Positions 19,740 through 26,882 of a DNA stretch of 64,000 bases are shown here, piece by piece. Below the pieces are notes generated by a model. That model made no database searches. It had not been told where the DNA came from and saw nothing but the letters and a program-made list of their open reading frames with translations. A program made the translations under genes and the position numbers. Origin of the DNA: Bacteroidaceae bacterium (lineage in GTDB: Bacteria; Bacteroidota; Bacteroidia; Bacteroidales; Bacteroidaceae); NCBI GenBank assembly GCA_017559845.1, contig JAFYQQ010000020.1, positions 18,416 to 82,415 on the forward strand. The letters run 5' to 3'. Each line of letters opens with the position of its first letter. Position 1 is the first letter of the stretch.

Positions 19740-20188
19740 TCGCATCCGCCTGACTATAAGAAGGTTGCATTGTCCTCTATTTTACTTCATCACTCTAAAA
19801 TCCGATTTTCTTGTTTTTTGACAAAAAGAAGATGATGGCACACAGATAACACAGATACGACAGATGATCGCAGATTTATTCCTTTGACAGAAGAACATAA
19901 GAACATGTTTTTCGTTTTCGGGTCACAGACCCTTATACTCAGAAACAGCGAATAACATATTCGCCGTAACAGAGTAGTGACGGGGGTAGGGACGTCTGCG
20001 TGCAGCATCCGGAAAGCACATTGGGTTATAATCGCACGCTCACGAATCTCACAAAATTATATTATAGCTCTAAACCTTTGGCGAGATTGGCGTGAGTAAA
20101 AAACTTCGGACGCTGCACGCAGACGTCCCTACCCCCTCATCACTCACTGCTCATCACTCACTACTCATCCGCGTGCCATTAAAAAATG
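19740..20188 (+). repeat. Repeat-rich intergenic region with a 25-bp inverted repeat and a 7-bp tandem repeat
   Basis: No gene. A perfect 25-bp inverted repeat (19982-20006 and 20112-20136, core GGGACGTCTGCGTGCAGC) flanks 105 bp that contain a second, weaker inverted pair (CTCACGAATCTC near 20032, GAGATTGGCGTGAG near 20082). Immediately after the right arm come five degenerate 7-bp units CTCAYYN (20136-20170). Upstream, about 19835-19880, a short CAGAT-type direct repeat is seen. Confidence 0.7.
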
Positions 20189-20445
20189 AAAGGCGCTTTC
20201 TTCGCAAAGTAAAGGCGATTCATTGCGGGATGAAAGGCGATTCGTTGGCAAAGTAAAGGCGATGCATTGTATCGGTTAAGACAATGCATTGCGTGAGCCA
20301 TATCAAAGCATTGACTTGCTCCGGTCAATGCTTTGTCTTTTTGGAGAAGAAATAGTGGCTTTTCAGAGCAGATATACTGCAAGTGCAAACGAAGATATAC
20401 TGCATCGGCCGTAGAAGTATATCTTAATCGCGCAATGCAGTACTA
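20189..20445 (+). repeat. 22-bp-pitch arrays B1, B2 and B3 (12 words in a row)
   Basis: Three successive four-word arrays. B1: AAAGGCG at 20189, 20211, 20233, 20255. B2: GCATTG at 20264, 20286, 20308 and its near copy GCTTTG at 20330; the second copy is the palindrome CAATGCATTG. B3: GATATAC at 20371 and 20394, its inverse GTATATC at 20417 and a degenerate GTACT near 20440. Pitch is 22 bp (once 23). In B2, 20304-20315 and 20324-20335 form a perfect 12-bp hairpin followed by TCTTTTT; in B3, 20392-20401 and 20416-20425 form a 10-bp hairpin. Confidence 0.8.
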
Positions 20446-20483
20446 CTGTTATTCCACGCTTAAAAAAAAGTATGCTTTTATGC

Positions 20484-20512
20484 TTGTGTATGAAAAAAAT
20501 AACGTATATTTA
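20484..20512 (+). promoter_or_regulatory. Probable promoter of the GH92-GH76 operon
   Basis: TTG at 20484-20486 and TATATTTA at 20505-20512 (one mismatch to TAnnTTTG) are 18 nt apart, and the GH92 ATG follows after 39 nt. Confidence 0.5.
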
Positions 20513-20551
20513 CACCCATAATCGTTATAAATACCTATAAACAAACAAGAA

Positions 20552-22837
20552 ATGATAAAAAAAGCATCCCTGGCACTGTGTGCCTTATGTATGTCATGGA
20601 CCAGCACATCGGCCATTGACAATGCCGTAGACTACGTGAATACGCTGGTCGGAACGCACTCTTCTTTTGCACTCTCCACCGGTAACACTTATCCGGCAAT
20701 TGCCACCCCTTGGGGTATGAACTTCTGGACTCCGCAAACCGGAAAGATGGGTGACGGATGGGCATACACCTACGATGCCGAGAAAATCCGCGGCTTCAAG
20801 CAGACCCACCAGCCCAGCCCCTGGATCAACGATTACGGAACATTCGCCATTATGCCCGTTTGCGGCGAACCCGTCTTTGACCAGGACAAGCGTGCCAGCT
20901 GGTTCTCGCACAAGGCAGAGACCGCCACTCCCTATTATTATAAGGTATATCTGGCCGACCACGATGTGACCACGGAAATCACCCCCACAAGCCGTGCGGC
21001 CGTGTTCCGCTTCACCTTCCCCGAGAGCGAGGGAAGCTACATCGTTGTGGATGCCTATGACCGCGGTTCTTACGTGAAAATCATTCCCGAAGAGCAGAAA
21101 ATCATCGGCTATACCACCCGTAACAGCGGTGGTGTGCCCCGGAATTTCCGCAATTATTTTGTGCTGAAGTTTGACAAGCCCTTTACCTATACGGCTTCTG
21201 TGACCGAAGGCAACATCAGCACCGGTTCGTTGGAGTCGGAGAGCAAGCACTCCGGTGGTATCATCGGTTTCAGCACCAAGCGCGGCGAGCAGGTGAACGT
21301 GCGTGTGGCTTCTTCCTTCATCAGCCACGAACAGGCCGAACTGAACCTGCGCGAAGTGGGCAAGGACTCCTTTGAAAAGGTGGCACAGAAGGCCCGCGAC
21401 GAATGGAACGAGGTGTTGGGACGCTTTGACGTACAGGACATGAGCGATCAGGACCGCGTACGTACATTCTACAGCTGTCTGTACCGTTCGGTTCTCTTCC
21501 CCCGCAGCTTCTACGAGATTGACGCCAACGGCAAGCCCGTACACTATAGCCCCTGCAACGGACAGGTGCTGCCCGGATACTTCTTTACCGACACCGGTTT
21601 CTGGGATACTTTCCGTTGCCTGTTCCCCTTGGTGAACCTGGTTTATCCCAGCATGGCACAGAAGATGCAGGAAGGTTGGGCCAACTGGTACAAGGAGAGC
21701 GGCTTCCTGCCCGAATGGAGTTCGCCCGGCCACCGCGACTGTATGGTGGGCAACAACTCGGCCAGTGTGGTGGCTGACGCTTATCTGAAGGGTATCCGCG
21801 GATATGACATCGAATCGCTGTGGCAAGCCGTTATCCACGGTGCCAATGCCGATATGCCCCGCACGTCAAGCGGTCGCGACCAGTGGGAAGCCTACAACCG
21901 TCTGGGCTACGTGCCTTACGACAAGATTCGCGAGAGTGCAGCCCGCACCCTGGAGTATGCGTTCAACGACTGGAGCATCTACAAGCTGGGTAAAGCGCTG
22001 GGCAAGCCCGAATCAGAGATTAAGGTGTATGGCGAACGTGCCATGAACTACAAGAATCTGTACGACCCCGAGCACAAACTGATGCGCGGAAAGTTGGAGA
22101 ACGGACAGTGGGTTCCCAATTTCAACCCCTTCAAGTGGGGCGACGCCTTTACCGAGGGCAACAGCCTGCACTATACATGGAGCGTCTTCCACGATCCCCA
22201 GGGACTTATCGATCTGATGGGCGGAAACAAGGAATTCAATGCCATGCTGGATACCGTATTCATCCTTCCTCCCATCTTTGATGACAGCTATTACGGCGGT
22301 GTTATCCACGAAATCCGCGAGATGCAGATCATGAACATGGGTAACTATGCCCACGGCAACCAGCCCATCCAGCACATGATCTATCTGTATAACTACAGCG
22401 GCGAACCCTGGAAGGCACAGCACTGGCTGCGCGAAACCATGAACCGCATGTACAACCCCAACCCCGACGGATACTGCGGCGACGAGGACAACGGACAGAC
22501 CAGCGCATGGTATGTGTTCACCGCACTGGGATTCTATCCCGTATGCCCCGGAGCGGACGAGTACGTAATGGGCGCCCCCTATTTCCAGAAGATGACCCTG
22601 ACGCTTGAAAACGGCAAGAAGGTGGTGATCAACGCTCCCGAGAACAGCGACAAGAACCGCTATGTGAAGCAGCTGAAGATGGGCGGAAAGACTTATGACA
22701 AGAACTACATCAAGCACGCCGACCTGCTGAAGGGCGCAACCCTGGACTATGTGATGGACGACAAGCCCAACACCAAGCGCGGAACTTCGGCCGACGCTGC
22801 CCCCTATTCATTCTCAAAGGAACTGAATGCAAAGTAA
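20552..22837 (+). CDS. GH92 family exo-alpha-mannosidase
   Basis: A 761-residue secreted glycoside hydrolase of family GH92, calcium-dependent inverting alpha-mannosidases acting on alpha-mannosidic linkages in N-glycans and yeast mannan. A signal peptide covers about residues 1-22. The N-terminal beta-sandwich starts with DYVNTLVGTHSS and NTYPAIATPWGMNFWTPQT. In the (alpha/alpha)6 barrel the probable catalytic acid is in TEGNSLHYTW (Glu about 535), and the probable base pair is in GDEDNGQTSAWY (Asp about 644 and 646), both intact and near the numbering of characterised Bacteroides enzymes. The linkage specificity cannot be read from sequence. It is co-transcribed with the GH76 gene 6 nt downstream. 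Confidence 0.95.
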   Translation: MIKKASLALCALCMSWTSTSAIDNAVDYVNTLVGTHSSFALSTGNTYPAIATPWGMNFWTPQTGKMGDGWAYTYDAEKIRGFKQTHQPSPWINDYGTFAIMPVCGEPVFDQDKRASWFSHKAETATPYYYKVYLADHDVTTEITPTSRAAVFRFTFPESEGSYIVVDAYDRGSYVKIIPEEQKIIGYTTRNSGGVPRNFRNYFVLKFDKPFTYTASVTEGNISTGSLESESKHSGGIIGFSTKRGEQVNVRVASSFISHEQAELNLREVGKDSFEKVAQKARDEWNEVLGRFDVQDMSDQDRVRTFYSCLYRSVLFPRSFYEIDANGKPVHYSPCNGQVLPGYFFTDTGFWDTFRCLFPLVNLVYPSMAQKMQEGWANWYKESGFLPEWSSPGHRDCMVGNNSASVVADAYLKGIRGYDIESLWQAVIHGANADMPRTSSGRDQWEAYNRLGYVPYDKIRESAARTLEYAFNDWSIYKLGKALGKPESEIKVYGERAMNYKNLYDPEHKLMRGKLENGQWVPNFNPFKWGDAFTEGNSLHYTWSVFHDPQGLIDLMGGNKEFNAMLDTVFILPPIFDDSYYGGVIHEIREMQIMNMGNYAHGNQPIQHMIYLYNYSGEPWKAQHWLRETMNRMYNPNPDGYCGDEDNGQTSAWYVFTALGFYPVCPGADEYVMGAPYFQKMTLTLENGKKVVINAPENSDKNRYVKQLKMGGKTYDKNYIKHADLLKGATLDYVMDDKPNTKRGTSADAAPYSFSKELNAK

Positions 22838-22843
22838 GCGAAC

Positions 22844-24070
22844 ATGCGTAACGTCTTATTGCTTTTGACCCTTATACTTTGTGCCGGACATTCTCCGGCA
22901 CAAAGCGTTTCTATATCCCGGGCAGACGACTGGGCGGCCTATGACGCCTTCAACCGCGTGTTCCTGGATTCGGCCAAGTATATCTACAAGGACAACGTGC
23001 AGCGCCGCAATGCCGTGGACCGATGGAACGGTGCGGCCGCCATCTGGTGCCAGGCACATTTCTACGAGATGGCGCTTGCCGCCTGTCAGCGTGCCAAGAC
23101 CGAGGGCGACGCCGATCGATACGGCCAGGCCTGCCGCCATGCGATGAGGCTGATGCAGGGCAACATCGGCCAGTATGCAGGATTCGACTTTGACGACTGC
23201 AATATCAATACCGGATGGTTTGTCTACGACGACATCATGTGGTGGACCATTGCTCTGGCCCGTATGCATGCCTTCCTGGGCGACGAGCAGTCCCTGGTCT
23301 TGGCCGAGAAAAGCTTTTGCCGCACCTATTACGGTTCCAAGCGCGTGGGCGATGACGGCAGTTATGCCGACCCCAAACGCGGACTGGGCGGCGGTATGTT
23401 CTGGGAATGGCAACCCATAGACAAACCCAAGCCGCACCGTCCCGGCGATTTCCGCTCGGCCTGCATTAACTTCCCCACGGTGGTGGCCGCCTGTCTGCTG
23501 AGTCAGCTGGTACCCGAAGACCGTCAGGTCCCTGCCGAAGAGACGCACCCCTCGGAGCAGACACGAGCGTTCTATCTGCAAACGGCAAAGGAGGTGTACC
23601 GCTGGGCACACGAAACCCTGGTGCAGGACGGCCGTGTGGCCGACGGTATCCACGGCGGCGGTCCCGAGTTCAACGATCATCTCTACAACCAGGCCACCTA
23701 CATAGGCGCCTCGTGCCTGCTCTACAAACTGACGGGCGAGCGCGACTATCTGCGCAATGCCGTCCTGGGTGCAAACTATGTTTTCGAGCGCATGTGCTGC
23801 GACGGCATACTGCCCTTGGAAACGGGTCCCGAACAGGGCGTCTATTGTGCCATCTTTGCCCAATACATGCGTATGCTGGTCTATGACTGCCAGCAGAAGC
23901 AATACCTTTCCTACATCCGCAGCAACATAGCCCAGGGTTGGAAGAACCGGGACCGCAAGACGTCCGTTTCCGACGGCCGCTTCTCCGTTCCGTCCGTGGT
24001 GGAGGACAAGACCGAGGTCTATCCCGCCAGCGGACTGCCGGCCCTGATGCTGATGTTCCCGGCAGAATAA
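22844..24070 (+). CDS. GH76 family endo-alpha-1,6-mannanase-like hydrolase
   Basis: A 408-residue secreted protein (signal peptide about residues 1-19) of family GH76, which cleaves alpha-1,6-mannan backbones as in fungal cell-wall mannan. The catalytic Asp-Asp pair of the family is seen in WFVYDDIMWWTIALAR (Asp 129 and 130). Other family motifs are CQAHFYEMALAACQ, GGGMFWEWQP and HGGGPEFNDHLYNQATYIGA. It starts 6 nt after the GH92 stop, so the two enzymes would work together: GH76 opens the backbone, GH92 removes side chains. GC content and C/G-ending codons are higher than in surrounding genes, suggesting strong codon bias or recent arrival. Confidence 0.93.
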   Translation: MRNVLLLLTLILCAGHSPAQSVSISRADDWAAYDAFNRVFLDSAKYIYKDNVQRRNAVDRWNGAAAIWCQAHFYEMALAACQRAKTEGDADRYGQACRHAMRLMQGNIGQYAGFDFDDCNINTGWFVYDDIMWWTIALARMHAFLGDEQSLVLAEKSFCRTYYGSKRVGDDGSYADPKRGLGGGMFWEWQPIDKPKPHRPGDFRSACINFPTVVAACLLSQLVPEDRQVPAEETHPSEQTRAFYLQTAKEVYRWAHETLVQDGRVADGIHGGGPEFNDHLYNQATYIGASCLLYKLTGERDYLRNAVLGANYVFERMCCDGILPLETGPEQGVYCAIFAQYMRMLVYDCQQKQYLSYIRSNIAQGWKNRDRKTSVSDGRFSVPSVVEDKTEVYPASGLPALMLMFPAE

Positions 24071-24081
24071 ATGCTTTTGGC

Positions 24082-24140
24082 AAAAAAAACAGCGCTGCAT
24101 CTTGCCTCCAAAATTAGTTTCGGCATAGGTGCAGCGCTGT
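24082..24140 (-). terminator. Terminator after the GH20 gene
   Basis: Arms 24089-24099 and 24130-24140 (11 bp, core CAGCGCTGCA). On the minus strand the hairpin is followed by eight Ts (24088-24081), so it serves the GH20 gene; it lies between two convergent genes and may also stop the GH76 transcript. Confidence 0.8.
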
Positions 24141-24161
24141 ATCTTATGTGTCGGGACTATC

Positions 24162-26204
24162 TTACTTCAGCGTCCAGTAGTTATAAACCTTCAGGTTCGT
24201 AACCTTGCTCTTGAAGTTTCCGGCTTTCTGCAATGGGAAGACAAGGGTTCTCTGTAGGAACATCTTGGCACCATCGGTATCATACATGATGGGTTCGGCC
24301 GAATTCTCTGCGTTGTACATCACATGTACCTGGTTTTGGGGCTTGACAACGTAGATTGTCTTTACGTCCAGCGTTTCGCGGTGCTTTCCGTTGATGTAAA
24401 GGGCGGTCTTCTTGTTGTTGCCTTGAATGGCAATGTCCACCTTCTGGCCCACGGGGATGCGGTAGTTGAACTGGGCCAGGAAGCCGTCGCGCCAGAAGCC
24501 CAGGCGTCCGGTTTTGGGGTCGGCAATGTAGACAGTGGCGTTCTTCGACTTGAACAGCTCCGTTCCGTTGGCCTCTTCGGCTCCCTCCACGGTGAAGTTG
24601 ACCGAATAGTCGTAGCCGATTTCCATGATGGGCAGCTCTTCGCCGGCCTTCACCTCGGCATCTTCCAGGACGAGTTTCTGCTCTGTACCATACAGGGCCA
24701 GTTCGTTCACGCCGGGGGCTTCGGACAGTTCAAGGCGCTTTTTGTTAAAGTCGGCATAAGGTAGAGTGGTTTCTTTTGCCGTCCAGCACTTCACGGCCAG
24801 AGTCTGCAGGGCGGGGAATACGCGGTGGTGTATGTCCTTTGTGGAAATGCCGTTCACGTGGTCGTTCCACACGGCAAACATACCGCCCAGAATGGCGGGG
24901 TCCTTCTCCTCGAATTTCTGGTTGCCGATGATGGCCGGTGTCCAGTTGTTGTACAGGTTGTTGCAGTTCAGGTAGTCATAGTAATATCCCGATGCCGGAA
25001 CGATGTAGACCAGTCCGTCGGGGATGCTTACCAGCTTGTATCCCTGCTTCTTCATTTCTGTGGGGTCGGCATATCCGTTGTACCAGCAGTTCATGATAAC
25101 GTTCTCTGCCTTTACGGGGGTGTCGCCCTTGGCATGGGTCAGTGCGCCCCATACCATGGCCTGCTTGCCAAAGCTTTCCACGTACTTGATGTAGTGGTCG
25201 GTAAAGGCGCGGAATGCCTCAACCACTTCCTTCTTGGCGTTGGAGTACTCGTCCGTTCCGATGTGGACACGCGGACCGCGGAACACCGGGTTCTCTCCTT
25301 CGATGTACTCCTTGAACAGTCCGTCCATAAACTTGTAGGTTTCGGGGTTGAACAGGTCCAGGTGGTCCATTCCGTATTCCTTCGATGCAATTTCGGGCTT
25401 GTAGTGTGTGAAGGCCAGTGAGTGGGCGGGCGCGTCAATCTCAGGAATCACCTCCACATAGTTCTGCTCTGCCAGAATCTGCATGTCAATGAACTCCTGC
25501 TTGGTGTACGAACCGTCCTTGGCGGTCAGGCCGGGATAGGTTTCGCTCTCCAGACGGAAGGCCGACTGCGTCTTGGCCCAGTCGTCGCCGAAGTACTGAC
25601 GGAATCCGTTGTCGTTCAGGTGCACCTGCAGGGTGTTCATCTTGTAGTAGGCCATAATCTTCACCAGGTTGCGCAGGTAATCCATGGGGATGTACTTGCG
25701 GGCCACGTCAATCATGAATCCGCGCATGGCATAGTTGGGCACATCGGTGGTCTTTCCCTTGGGCAACTGGCAGGTCTCGTTCTGTTCGGACAGCTGCAGT
25801 ACGGTACGGGTGGCCCAGAATGCACCTTGCAGGGTGGCGGCGCTCATTACGGCCTTCTCGCCAATCTCCAGGTTATAGCCTTCTGCCCCCAGGGCGGTCT
25901 GCTTCTTGTTCACTTCCAGCACAAAGTCGCCGGCCTTTCCACCGCCCTTCACAACGGAAAGTTCCTTTCCCGTAAGCAGTTTGTAGTCGGCTGCAAATTC
26001 CTGCGCAATGCGCATGAGCTCCTTGTTTCCGCCCTTCACGGCCACGCGACCCGAGGGGACGAACATTCCCTCTGCACCGGTCCACGATGTCAGTTCGGGA
26101 ATGACAAAGGGCTTGGGGTTGATTTCTGCACGCAGCGAAAAGGCATTCAGCACTAAAGCTCCCGCCAATGCGGCGCACCACTTGGTTAAATGTTGTAGTT
26201 TCAT
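24162..26204 (-). CDS. GH20 family beta-N-acetylhexosaminidase
   Basis: A 680-residue secreted exo-enzyme that removes terminal GlcNAc or GalNAc from glycoproteins. A signal peptide spans about residues 1-26. An N-terminal GH20b-type domain precedes the TIM barrel, which starts near YAMRGFMIDVARKYIPMDYL. The substrate-assisted catalytic Asp-Glu pair lies in HIGTDEYSN (Asp about 318, Glu 319). After the barrel, residues about 505-680 are beta-rich and look like a laminin-G/concanavalin-type domain, probably carbohydrate-binding. It is convergent with the GH92-GH76 operon and has its own TAnnTTTG element. Confidence 0.94.
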   Translation of the reverse strand: MKLQHLTKWCAALAGALVLNAFSLRAEINPKPFVIPELTSWTGAEGMFVPSGRVAVKGGNKELMRIAQEFAADYKLLTGKELSVVKGGGKAGDFVLEVNKKQTALGAEGYNLEIGEKAVMSAATLQGAFWATRTVLQLSEQNETCQLPKGKTTDVPNYAMRGFMIDVARKYIPMDYLRNLVKIMAYYKMNTLQVHLNDNGFRQYFGDDWAKTQSAFRLESETYPGLTAKDGSYTKQEFIDMQILAEQNYVEVIPEIDAPAHSLAFTHYKPEIASKEYGMDHLDLFNPETYKFMDGLFKEYIEGENPVFRGPRVHIGTDEYSNAKKEVVEAFRAFTDHYIKYVESFGKQAMVWGALTHAKGDTPVKAENVIMNCWYNGYADPTEMKKQGYKLVSIPDGLVYIVPASGYYYDYLNCNNLYNNWTPAIIGNQKFEEKDPAILGGMFAVWNDHVNGISTKDIHHRVFPALQTLAVKCWTAKETTLPYADFNKKRLELSEAPGVNELALYGTEQKLVLEDAEVKAGEELPIMEIGYDYSVNFTVEGAEEANGTELFKSKNATVYIADPKTGRLGFWRDGFLAQFNYRIPVGQKVDIAIQGNNKKTALYINGKHRETLDVKTIYVVKPQNQVHVMYNAENSAEPIMYDTDGAKMFLQRTLVFPLQKAGNFKSKVTNLKVYNYWTLK

Positions 26205-26247
26205 AGGTTTTATAGAATTGAAGTTGATGAAATAGTACTATTTTGTA

Positions 26248-26255
26248 CAAAGATA
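26248..26255 (-). promoter_or_regulatory. -7 element for GH20
   Basis: TATCTTTG on the minus strand, 44 nt before the GH20 ATG, matches TAnnTTTG. The nearest TTG upstream is 23 nt away, longer than usual. Confidence 0.5.
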
Positions 26256-26529
26256 CAACAAAGAAATGGAAATGAGGGCAAGAAAACGCAAGAGAATCTG
26301 AAAAGAGAAGGTCTTCCGGCCATTGCGCTCAATGAAGCTGTAGGTTGGAAAGCTGTTCACGCCCAGGAAAGATTCTCAAACAAACTCGAAATAAAATCAA
26401 AACAGATTCTGAAACGGCCAACAGTGCATGGAAATCAGTATTATTGTGGGGACATCTGTAAATTCGGCGGAACGTCATAAAAAATCTTTACAGCGTAGTT
26501 TTTCGTAAAAATCCAGTTGATGGGCGGAA
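26256..26529 (+). other. Gene-free stretch upstream of GH20
   Basis: About 270 bp between the GH20 promoter and a repeat array. No open frame of note, no hairpin with a T-tract, and no RNA gene that I can see. Confidence 0.5.
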
Positions 26530-26612
26530 AATGCCCAGTTGGGAAAATATTTTTTCTCAGTTGGAAAAAAATATTTTCTCAGTTGGATAATTATTTTTTT
26601 CCAGTTGGGCAA
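26530..26612 (+). repeat. 22-bp-pitch array C (word CAGTTGG x4)
   Basis: CAGTTGG begins at 26536, 26558, 26580 and 26602, exactly 22 bp apart. The 15 bp between copies are almost pure A/T and vary. The outer copies are extended to CCCAGTTGGG and CCAGTTGGG, imperfect palindromes. The same word in reverse complement forms array G at 63910-63982. Confidence 0.85.
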
Positions 26613-26760
26613 TTCTGAATGCCCTTTTTGGTGTGTTTTTGTACGTTTTTACCCTTGTTTTTGTTGATTTTGAAAGTGAGGCAAAAATATGCAGATTTGA
26701 AAAATATTTACAATTGGCAAAGTTCTGTGGTGTACACAATTATAGAGACGTGCAAAGTAA

Positions 26761-26815
26761 GCATGCTGTTAAAACAAGAGAAGCATGCTGTTTGGCACAT
26801 TTCAGCATGCTTCTC
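26761..26815 (-). repeat. 22-bp-pitch array D (word GCATGC x3), terminator of the fasciclin gene
   Basis: The palindrome GCATGC begins at 26761, 26783 and 26805, each 22 bp apart, within AAGCATGCTG. Arms 26778-26790 and 26803-26815 form a perfect 13-bp hairpin with a 12-nt loop. Read on the minus strand it is followed by TTGTTTT, so it terminates the CotH/fasciclin operon 67 nt after its last stop codon. Confidence 0.85.
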
Positions 26816-26882
26816 TAAACAATGTTCCTCTTTTTTCTACCAATTTATAGTGTCAGGAAACAGACCACTACAAACGAGGGGT

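Noticed and set aside
20594..21838. 414-codon minus-strand frame over GH92, and a similar one over GH76
   Set aside because: Shadows of codon-biased genes with intact glycosidase motifs on the plus strand.
26530..26612. CRISPR array in the 22-bp-pitch repeats
   Set aside because: Words are only 6-9 bp, spacers are AT-rich and about 15 bp, copy number is three to five, and no cas gene is present.
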